Source of the DNA: Auriscalpium vulgare
Taxonomy: Eukaryota; Basidiomycota; Agaricomycetes; Russulales; Auriscalpiaceae
DNA: 64,000 bases
Assembly: GCA_019915015.1 (NCBI GenBank)
Contig: JAHBBC010000007.1
Location: 124,001-188,000, forward strand
Reading direction: 5' to 3'
The translations under genes and the position numbers were made by a program. Of the stretch, positions 55,628-64,000 are shown one piece after another. Each line of letters opens with the position of its first letter. Position 1 is the first letter of the stretch. The notes beneath the pieces were generated by a model, which was not told the origin of the DNA, did no database searches, and saw nothing but the letters and a program-made list of their open reading frames with translations.

Positions 55628-57224
55628 TACGAGACGAAGGCGAGTCAGATGGAGGGAGGCGAGCAACGTTGGGACGCACCAGTTGGACATTTTCATATCT
55701 GTTGTATTTGTATCCGTTTTTCTTTCGTTACTTCATTTCTCTCTTGCTGTTATTTCTTTTTCTTATCGATGGCGTCGTAGCAATCAATATTCTTCTGCTT
55801 CTCTTGACAATGGGTCTGACCTGTGCGAGTTTCTCCGGGAGGCGAGGCAACGCATGGTGCTGGCGTGCGTGCGACCGACAACGGCATCTACGGCACTTGC
55901 GGGAAAACGCCCGGTAGGCGACACCCTAAGGCGGCTGCCGGAACGACGCTCGTGAGTTCACCGCCATGGAAATTGGAGGCAGCACGCACAGGACAATAGC
56001 AAGATAGTGGTGCGCTGGCCATATACTGTCCCTCGTCTGAGGGGGAAAGTCGTGTCCGGCGCGCATGGTCAGGGTCAGCAGCCGCGCGATGTTCGCGTGG
56101 TGCTGGCCGTTCGACCGTAACCGAACCTTGCGCGAGTCCCGTGAGGTCTGCACTTGCATTGTGACAAACGCCTCTTCGGCCTTTAGTACGCCGTCTGGTC
56201 AGGTGCCAAGGCCATGACTGCGCTGCCTCCTTGCGAAAGGTAGCTGGGCACAACATCTGTTCCAAAACACCGTTTGATTTTCTCCACCGCGCGCAAGCCA
56301 ACCGTCCGCGGGTTGTCACAAGATCGTCCAACGTCGGCAACAGGACCAGCTCCTCGACAACTCTCCTCCACGGTGGAAGTGCTCCAAGACCACATACGAA
56401 CGTTCATCAATCCGGACGGCCCCAGGGCGATAGCCAGCCAGAAGAGACCAGCCGATTCAAAGATGTCCGTCCAAAGTCGACAAGACAGACGCCACCGTGC
56501 CAGTGGATATTTGCAACGTCGATATGGGTCCCCGACGTTGACGCAACCGCAGCGAAATCCACGGCGGCTTCCAGGGCAATTCTGGTGACAGGGTGATAAT
56601 CCAGGTGGGACCATATACATGTGCGTACCCTCACCAATTCTACGCCACCGCAGAAGCCGTCCGGGAAGGATGGTGCAGACACGGAGACGGTCAGAGCAAC
56701 GCGCCGGTGAGGTAGTCGAGGCGCGCCCAGCAGAGGCGATACGACTGCACGTGTCCTATCCCTATTTCAACCATCAAGACCGTCAGCAATTCGCTCGATA
56801 CTGCAGGCATAGTTCATACCATGATCCAGTCACATTGCTGTCATCCCATAGGCACCCTCCCAAGCGGATATATGCGGATGAGGCATCAGGGACGGATACT
56901 TTGGCAGGTCGGTCGGAGTGCCGCGGTACAGACGTCCACGACAGCGGCTTTCTAAACGAGCGTATGGTGAGCTCCGCGACCGTGCCTCTTTGTTCAAGCC
57001 GACGACTGACCTGGTCTCAGGACCACGTCACCCGACGCGTATGCCTCCCGCGTACACGACGCGACTTTGCTTTCCCCTCACCACTCCCCAGCATCCGACG
57101 CGCCAGAGAGCACAGAAAGCCGGCGTAAAGGATAAGTAGACGTGCAAGGAGGTGAGTTCGATTGTGCGCGATCTAAAAAAATTATGACTGATCGCGGAAA
57201 CATCTACAGATCTCACGCGCACGT
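55628..57224. other. Downstream part of copy 2, decayed or non-coding
   Basis: Homologous to 35800-37464 with many substitutions and indels. No intact ORF was recognised. It ends at CTCACGCGCACGTGA, the right boundary of the duplicated unit. Confidence 0.5.
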
Positions 57225-57372
57225 GAGTTTGAGCGAACTTTGCTTTTAATTTTACTGCGGCGGCTTTACAGCAAATGATACCTTCGTTCGTCTTGCAACG
57301 ATGTCTCCTCATTATATTCACAAGGTTTGGTGATGTGGCGGGGAAGAGGTTGTTTTTTCAGAGGGAGGGCGG

Positions 57373-58220
57373 CTACGCAATGGCAGACGATTCGGACTGC
57401 TCAGCCTGCTCTTCCTTCGCCCGAATGCGCTTACTCTTTTTTTCTCCCTTTTCCACATCTGAGCCCTCCTCTTCACCGGCATCCTCGCTCTCCTCAACTT
57501 GGGAGTGCTTGCGCTTCGCGCCTGCCTCTGTCGCGTCCTCGTCGGACTGTCCGGCCGCGTCCGAGCCCTCGGCAGGATTCTGGGCGAGCTCGTCGTTCTC
57601 TTCCTCGGCCTCTTCATCTGCGACGTCGTCTTCAAGGTCCTCGTGTTTCTCATCCTGTATCTTCACCTTGACAGGGTCCTACATGTGCTTGAGATGCGCG
57701 TCACGAGGGAACAAGAATCCGACTTACGTGGCCCCAATTTCGCAGACTGGATATGTTCTCTGGCTTAGGGAGAACACCCGAATTGGCGGATTGGTGCACG
57801 TACCTGATAGTGCTCTTCGTCTTTTCTAGTTCTTCCGTCGTCTTGGTGTCCTTGAGACGGTCCTCTTGTGCCAAGTGGCGGCTGTTGTACCTGCAACGTC
57901 GTCAACCAGACAGCCTCGCGACGGATACTTCATCGCCGACTCACGCAACGACCTTCCTGATGTGCTGCATATCCTCCTGCATCCCGGTTGGTCAGACTGT
58001 CAACGACGCATGCCCAGATGACGCTCACCTCCTCATACCCGCCGGGATCCTTTTGCGGGTTCTTCCTCAAAATCTCTACGATACGCCGCCCGCTCTCCAA
58101 CCCGACACCCGTGCCTGCCTTGCTACTCTCGGGACTTTGGAGCCATTTTTCGATTTCGTCGGCGGTCATGTTGACTTGCTGGTTGAAGAGCTGGATGACC
58201 TCGGCGTCGGACTTGCCCAT
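57373..58220 (-). CDS. DUF3140-family protein with acidic tail
   Basis: N-terminal DUF3140 domain: MGKSDAEVIQLFNQQVNM, EIEKWLQSPESSKAGTG, GRRIVEILRKNPQKDPGGY, EEDMQHIRKVV and YNSRHLAQEDRLKDTKT. The segment ISLRNWGHDPVKVKIQDEK lies across two further introns. The C-terminal third is extremely acidic (DLEDDVADEEAEEENDEL) with a basic patch (EKKSKRIRAK) and ends SSAIA. Introns of about 50-60 nt break the first domain, and the exon coding SLRNWGH is only 19 nt. The family is common in bacteria and present in many fungi and is often annotated as DNA-binding; its cellular role is unknown. The acidic tail suggests a nuclear or chaperone-like interaction (inference). Confidence 0.85.
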
Positions 58221-58615
58221 GGTGCGTCGATGGCGGAGGGTAGGAGGAGGGTCGGTTGGCGAGTGTCCTGCCTACGATGTTATATGGAGGTGAATGTGAT
58301 GGCTTCCCCGCCGCTGTCAGCGAGTGGGCGGCGGGACCGTCAGATTAGGATCGTCATCATGATCGTCGCCGATGTCATCGACGCCACCTCCATCAGACGC
58401 AAAATGCAGCATCCCAAGTACAACCGCGCAGTAAGTTGATCGGCGGTCTGGTGAACATACAGAAACATGTCGTCTATCAGCTGGTATGTACTGCTTTCAA
58501 GAGAATTCGGGTTAAAGTCAAGGTCGAAACGATGCCCAATGTGATCGCATTCTTTGAGACGTACTTAAGTAGAGATTACAGTGACACAATCCAATTGTGA
58601 CAGAACGGCAAGATC
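58221..58615. other. Intergenic
   Basis: Promoter side of the DUF3140 gene and 3' side of the next minus-strand gene. Nothing further was recognised. Confidence 0.4.
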
Positions 58616-61184
58616 TTAAAGTTCACGCTGCTCTCTTTTCTCGCCTTGAGGTATCGAAGGAGGCCGTGCAAGAGGGAGGGCCGGAAGACGGCCCTTGCGG
58701 GCATGCAAAGAATGGCAGTATTTCTCGTACAGCCGTTTCTCGTATGAGATGAATGCCGCCTCCGAGATGCCATCCGCGGGCTTGTAGCGCTGCAGTGAGA
58801 AATGTGGCCAATCGCACAAGAGGTTGCTCAAGCGAGAGACACCCGTCCTTCGGTCAGTCCACAGCGGCGACAACAGATAGTCAAAGGACGCGGGGTCGGT
58901 GCCGGGCGTAAGTTCGGGCCACAACTCTAACCACTTGTCGAGCCTACGCTTTGCGCCACCCGCGAGACGCCGCTCCATGACCTCCGCGTCGCACCATATA
59001 AGCTCCAGGCGGAAATGGAGAACGGACAGTTCCCAACCTATTTCCGCCCACATGACACGGTCTGTCTCCGCTCGTACGGGGTCCACGGGCTGTCCGCGCC
59101 ACTGCGGCCATGGCTGTAGGTCCCGCTGATACAGTGGCACGCCATAATCGACGTGAAATTGAACTGCGATGTCGATGCGCTCCGCCAGGAAGTGGAACCT
59201 GCGGCTGTCAAACCGCTTGCCCACACCGGGTTCAGCCGCATCATCTGAGTCCGGAGCTGACCTCTTGCCCAAGACTGTGACATTGGTGGGCTGATATTCG
59301 GGTAGTTGCGCGATCTTCTCTGGGGGCGCGTGCGGCTTCACTTCCGTATCCTCGGGCATATCGTAGCGGTAGTAGCGGCCTTCGAGCGCGAAGCGCCAGC
59401 TCTTGCTCGTCAACAAAATGGGGATGCCTGCGTCCCCCTGCTGAATCAGAGTGGGGTAGTAATGTGGCCGGATACGCAACCAGTGGTGCATTCTCATTGG
59501 AGTGCTGCTAAGACCGGAGAACGAACTGAACGGGGTTAGGCCGTAGAGTACCGGCTGGGGTACTACTGGGTGTGCGATATTGGCCAACGATTCTTCCACA
59601 GAAGCCCATGTAGGGTGAGTAGGCGGCAGCCATTCAGGCCTCTTTGGTACCTCCCTAGGCTGACTTGGCTTGCTCTTTTTTGCTTTATGGCTCGTCTTGG
59701 CACGCTTTTTGGGTGGTGGGAGAGAAGCTGGCAATATATTGTATTAGCCGCCGACACAAAAATAAACCTCAATGGGAAACTCACCTGCAGTGGATGTACT
59801 GGCGTGAGGTTTGGATTCAATTGATGTGAACGCATCCTTGGAAACAGTGGATGCAAGTGCACCGTTAGGCGATCCCTCCTCGAGCTCAGAATTGTCGAGA
59901 GCGTCAGTTGCGACCGGGAGAGGCACTCGGAGAACAGGCTTGCTGAGGAGCGAGTACTGCCTCAGGCGTTCGGCGAGACCCAAGGTGGACGTTTCAACAA
60001 ACGCGGCATCTATCCATGGAGGAGCGACAACATTTGTAGGGCATATCATCTGCACCTTGTGCGAGGAAAGGGCAGCGGCCCAGGATACGGACTCGGCACA
60101 GAATCCTATTTGACAGCGAGGGTTGAGAGTGTACATTGGGCGCACCCACCAGACAGGGATCCCAACCTTCAAGAGCATCTCGACCGTGGCGCGGCGGCCA
60201 ACAAACACACCACGGACCGGCAGCACCGGGAACGGTGTTTGTACGTTCCGCACGCTGTAAGCCTCGATACGGGGTTTCAGCACGACCATGTAATTGTACC
60301 AGGCGCGCAGATTGAGGAGGATACGCTGTGCCTCGCGAAACCATCGAATGCCCTCCACCAGGGGGAGGTCGACATCCAACCTCGAGATTGCCTGTCCAAG
60401 TGCGAGAGCCTGTCCGCTGACGTACATCCGCGGCTGATTGTTGTGGTTACCGGCAACCAATGTCTCGATATGTGGAGAGAGAACGGTTTCCGTGTCGCGC
60501 GACGCGGCGCGCAAGCGAGAGACGACATCGCGAGAAACATGGCCAAGGTCCTTCGTTGTGAACGGGTCCATCGTCCACTCTTGCGGCGTGAAGGAGAACC
60601 ACGGCGCGTCTGCATCGACCCAGACATCGAGCTCGGGCACAGGCCGACGGTGAAGCTCCGCCCTGAGAGCGATCGCCTCAGAGCGGCTATGACGTCGCAG
60701 GTCCTCGGGAGGGTCAGTCAGAGCGTCGCTGAACTTGTAGAAGAAGGGATTGATGGGCGTGGCCATGAGGTGAGGCTCCATTGCGTCGAGACCTTGGGGC
60801 CACTTCATGTGCTCGAAGGGACCCAGCATGCCGTCCATGTAGTAGCCGAACTCCTCCGTCAGACCATGTGTTGGGAGATCGGGCACGAAGTCAACGTTGG
60901 GCGAGGAGATCCAGATAGAATGGTTATCGAGATGAACTTCGGATATGGCATACGCGTCAGAGGTTGAGACGTGAGTTTTGTCAAAGCCGTAGCCTCGCGC
61001 CTGAGCTTTCACCTCGCCAGCTGTTCGAAAGTAATCGAACTCGACGACCTCCTTGCTACTCTCTGGCCCGTTCGGAAGCAGAAACGAGCCAACTGGCGAC
61101 GTGTAATTCGGGTCTGGTTGGTGGCGATGATAGGTCAAAGGGCCCAGAAAGGTCGATTGAATAAAACCTACTTTCAAAGGACAT
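58616..61184 (-). CDS. Agaricomycete protein of unknown function (817 aa)
   Basis: Three exons: 61172-61184 (13 nt), 59785-61113 and 58616-59727, with introns 61114-61171 (58 nt) and 59728-59784 (57 nt); total 2454 nt in one frame. The small first exon gives MSFEN joined to PNYTSPVGSFLLPNG. The N-terminal half is globular (RMYVSGQALALGQAISRLD, VEGIRWFREAQRILLNLR, VRGVFVGRRATVEMLLKVG, IPVWWVRP). A disordered hinge with a basic stretch follows (PPKKRAKTSHKAKKSK, a possible nuclear localisation signal), then a second globular half (HHWLRIRPHYYPTLIQQGD, WELSVLHFRLELIWCDAEVM). No known catalytic motif or membrane segment was seen. Weak layout resemblance to the accessory ORF of the nearby retrotransposon is noted as a hypothesis only. 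Confidence 0.75.
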
Positions 61185-61311
61185 CCGAGCGGACGGAAGG
61201 AGAAAGAGCCCTATTCGGCAAGTCCCGCGCCGTGGGCGCTGCAGCGCAGTACTTCGTTCAGTTGCCGCCTGCACGGAACGCGACCTCGCGTCTTTGCCTT
61301 TCTCTCTTGCC
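61185..61311. promoter_or_regulatory. Compact bidirectional promoter (127 bp)
   Basis: Only 127 bases separate the minus-strand start at 61184 from the VPS4 start at 61312. A CTGCAGCGCAG palindrome-like segment lies at about 61240-61250, and a T/C-rich tract (61281-61310) precedes VPS4. No TATA box was seen. Confidence 0.5.
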
Positions 61312-62989
61312 ATGTCGGGCAGTACACTAGATGTGAGTTCGCCTTTCGATTGAGTCAGTGCCATTCTGATTGCCACGTATAGCGTGCCATCGAGCTAGTG
61401 CAGACCGCCATCGATGAGGATAAGAAGCAGAACTACCCCGAGGCCTACAAGCAGTACCAGAATGCCCTCGACTACTTCATGCTGGCTCTCAAATGTGCGT
61501 GGCATCCTGCTTTCATGGCGGGTCTTACTGACCGCAGTATAAGATGAGAAGAACGACAAGTCGAAGGCACTGATTCGGGCCAAGATCGCCGAGTATCTTG
61601 GGCGCGCCGAACAGCTCAAGAACCATCTCACGCAGGCCGACGAGAAGCGCGCGAAGAAGCCCGTAGGCGCGAATGGTCAAGTGAACGGGGACGGGAAGAG
61701 GTACGGACGCGTCTTGCTCGAAATATGTCTGGTCGTTAAGTCAACAGTACCCAGTCCCGCCGAGGATGGCGACCAGGACCCCGAGGTGAAGAAGCTGCGC
61801 GCCGGGCTCACGAGTGCGATCCTCGTCGACAAGCCGAATGTGCGTTGGGACGATGTCGCGGGCCTCGAGATCGCGAAGGAGGCGCTCAAAGAGGCCGTCA
61901 TTCTGCCAATCAAGTTCCCCCACCTCTTCACGGGAAAGCGCACCCCGTGGCGCGGTATCTTGCTATATGGTCCCCCGGGCACGGGCAAGAGCTATCTCGC
62001 AAAGGCGGTGGCGACGGAGGCAAAGAGTACGTTTTTCAGCGTCAGCTCGAGCGACCTCGTGAGCAAGTGGCAGGGCGACTCGGAGCGGTGCGTGCTTCCC
62101 CTACTCTGTCTGACATCCCACGACGCTCACACTGTCGATGGGCAGGCTCGTCAAGAACTTGTTCCAGATGGCACGCGAGTCGAAGCCTGCAATCATCTTC
62201 ATTGACGAAGTGGACTCGCTCGCGGGCACACGCAGTGAGGGGGAGTCGGACGGCACGCGGCGCATAAAGACGGAGTTCCTCGTGCAGATGAACGGCGTCG
62301 GGCACGACGACACTGGGGTGCTCGTTCTCGGCGCAACGAACATCCCCTGGCAGCTTGACCCCGCTATCAAGCGACGGTACGTCTTTCCTATCAACCTGCG
62401 GTCGCGTTCCTGACTTTCATGCCAGGTTCGAGAAGCGTATATACATACCACTTCCTGGGATCGAAGCCCGGAAAACGATGTTCAAGCTGCACGTAGGTGG
62501 CACGCCATGCGAGTTGAGCGAGAAGGACTTCCGAACATTAGCATCGATGTCGGAAGGGTGCGTTACCTCCACGTGTGTACGTGTGTCCCGCTAATCACCG
62601 GCCAACAATAGATACTCTGGGTCCGATATTGCGGTTGTCGTGCGCGATGCGCTGATGCAGCCAGTCCGCAAGGTCCTGGCGGCCACGCACTTTAAGCCAG
62701 TGCAGGTGCCGTTGCCCGATGGCCTGGAAGCAATCAAATGGACGCCGTGCTCACCCGGGGACTCGGACGGCGTGGAGAAGACGTGGACCGACATCGAGAG
62801 TGACGAGCTGCAGGAACCGCCGTTGCGCTACGCGGACTTCGTCAAATCGTTGGAAAGCGTGCGGCCGACCGTCAACGAAGAGGACATTCGAAAACACGAA
62901 GAATGGACGAAGGATAGCGGTACGTTACGTGCTGCTGTGTCCATCCGCAACGAACTGACAGCTTTTCTCTAGGAAATGAGGGCGCATGA
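61312..62989 (+). CDS. VPS4: Vps4, ESCRT-III disassembly ATPase
   Basis: AAA-ATPase that removes ESCRT-III polymers from endosomal and other membranes. Exons: 61312-61332, 61383-61494, 61544-61700, 61755-62087, 62146-62376, 62426-62557, 62612-62919, 62973-62989 (436 residues in one frame). N-terminal MIT domain: [40 protein letters not shown]. Linker, then AAA core: [20 protein letters not shown], Walker A GPPGTGKS, pore loop region [17 protein letters not shown], Walker [11 protein letters not shown], sensor [11 protein letters not shown], arginine-finger segment [16 protein letters not shown]. Vps4-type beta domain and C-terminal helix follow ([15 protein letters not shown]), ending DSGNEGA. 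The last exon is just 17 nt. Confidence 0.97.
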
Positions 62990-63681
62990 TGTACTCTCGC
63001 GGTGAAAGAAGTATACCATCTGCCTTCGTTTTGGTTGTATTCTGTGTTGTTTTATTCCGGTTTGTGCTATACACCTGCGCGACCCGGCGCCGTGGTCCTA
63101 TCGTCTGTGCAATGCTTGTTGTTCTCATCTCGCCTCCGTATCTACAAGGGCATCTTCACATCAGCGATCAAGCTCGCGCGCAGGTCTCGCAGGCCCAGGT
63201 ATTGTGAAAGAGAACAAGGCTGTCTGACGGCAGGGTGAGTGCGCTTGTTCTCACGCCTCTCGGCACCCCGGTCCGCTGTTCCGACGGACCTCCCGGCCTT
63301 TCTTTCTTTTCGCCGTCCAGAGCGTTCGCTCCCAGACCAGCCTTTTGTTTATCACGAGCGGTGGATGTCTTTGCGGCTGTTCTGCCGCCCATTGCCGAGT
63401 GGCACTCGCCTGCGGCCGGTACTGCGAGTCAGCTTCCAGACTCTGGCGCACAGCACGCAGTCACGCTGTGTACGCATGATGGTCCGCAGCGGCACGTTGA
63501 GGCGTGCGGGCAGCGCCTCTTGCCAGTGTCCGCGCGTCAAAGCGGCGTCATTGTTCCCAGCGGCCACGGTCCCGGCGCAGCGCACACGCGTCAGCCACGC
63601 AGACAACAAAGCGTTGTCACGGAATGCAATGCTACCATTATACTAGGCAAAGAGGAACAACCCCGCTTGACGCCTTCCCCT
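62990..63681. other. Intergenic
   Basis: 3' side of VPS4 and upstream region of the next gene. Several frames are open for 60-135 codons on both strands but none is recognisable as protein. Confidence 0.4.
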
Positions 63682-63689
63682 TATATAAA
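63682..63689 (+). promoter_or_regulatory. TATA box
   Basis: CTTATATAAAGG-type sequence about 150 bases before the ATG at 63835, the strongest TATA signal in the window. It suggests a regulated or highly inducible gene downstream. Confidence 0.6.
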
Positions 63690-63834
63690 GGAGCGCTCAG
63701 ACGGTAATCGCTCCCATCGAATCTCTGCCCCTTGCCCCCCGCTGCGCATCGCCACTTGCCCAGCCCGAGTCACTAGCGCCCACATATTACACATATACCC
63801 ACCTACCCATCAACCCACCATCCAATTGTCTAAC

Positions 63835-64000
63835 ATGGACCACTCCCGCACTGAACAATGGGCGCATGACGTTGCCGCGCGGCGCCGGCGCAATGACAAG
63901 ACACTCGTCGACCTTGCTGCGGCGGCGTCGTCCCGAACACACCTAAAGCCAAAGTCGCTCTCGCCACACGCGGGCAGTCCGGAGGGCACGCTCGCGGAGA
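63835..64000 (+). CDS. Unknown protein, N-terminal fragment (runs off edge)
   Basis: ATG after a C/A-rich leader (CACATATACCCACCTACCC) gives MDHSRTEQWAHDVAARRRRN and continues open to the window end (about 55 residues). The visible part is rich in Arg, Ala and Ser and shows no known domain. The TATA box upstream and the continuous frame support a real gene. Confidence 0.6.
   Translation, partial: MDHSRTEQWAHDVAARRRRNDKTLVDLAAAASSRTHLKPKSLSPHAGSPEGTLAE

Larger units (their letters stand above)
39555..57224 (+). repeat. Segmental duplication, copy 2 (doubly interrupted)
   Basis: Same unit as 33109-37464, here split into 39555-39632, 40436-42888 and 55371-57224. The first gap is filled by an 803 bp Helitron-like insertion and the second by a 12.5 kb LTR retrotransposon. 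Copy 1 supplies the empty site for both insertions. Confidence 0.9.

Overview
The window is nuclear DNA of a filamentous basidiomycete, most likely an Agaricomycete (a polypore-type genome is my best guess). Protein-coding genes are compact and GC-rich, with many introns of about 50-60 nt that show CTGAC/CTRAY-like branch points. The proteins are typical fungal housekeeping proteins, and a large chromodomain Ty3/Gypsy element and a short Helitron-like element are present. Where an exon model is given, splice phases and total length were checked by hand. Four genes need a single missing G or C restored (five sites counted in three genes plus none elsewhere: two in the carrier, one in the FYVE protein, one in RPB1), which looks like homopolymer error in the assembly.

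Layout. 0.6-2.0 kb: mitochondrial glycine carrier (Hem25/SLC25A38 type). 3.0-4.3 kb: extended SDR reductase. 4.5-6.9 kb (-): Vps27-like ESCRT-0 protein, divergent from RPB1 (7.5-14.2 kb). 14.9-17.9 kb (-): disordered protein with a Bni4/Afr1-like C-terminus. 19.5-22.7 kb (-): AMP deaminase. 22.9 kb: tRNA-Phe. 23.6-24.5 kb: small coiled-coil protein. 25.0-26.9 kb (-): Hal4/Npr1-type kinase, divergent from ribosomal protein eL19 (28.0-28.7 kb). 29.0-31.0 kb: MYST acetyltransferase. 31.2 kb: second tRNA-Phe. 31.7-32.9 kb (-): unknown membrane-anchored protein.

From 33.1 to 57.2 kb lies an accessory region. A 4.35 kb unit carrying a C2H2-type zinc-finger gene occurs twice. Copy 1 (33.1-37.5 kb) is intact. 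Copy 2 (39.6-57.2 kb) contains an 803 bp Helitron-like insertion and a 12,477 bp LTR retrotransposon that splits its zinc-finger gene. The retrotransposon has two 601 bp LTRs that look identical, a 5 bp target duplication, a 2,695-residue Gag-Pol with chromodomain, and a further 968-residue ORF of unknown function containing a ubiquitin-interacting-motif-like helix. It also carries a striking family of small hairpins, with GG-AAG-CC at the centre and stems that vary but stay complementary.

57.4-64 kb returns to ordinary genes: a DUF3140-type protein (-), an 817-residue fungal protein of unknown function (-), Vps4 (ESCRT-III ATPase) sharing a 127 bp promoter with it, and the start of a TATA-driven gene running off the right edge.

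Functional links: Vps27 and Vps4 act at the two ends of the ESCRT pathway, and RPB1, the MYST enzyme and eL19 are core expression machinery. These genes are neighbours but do not form a cluster in any evident functional sense.
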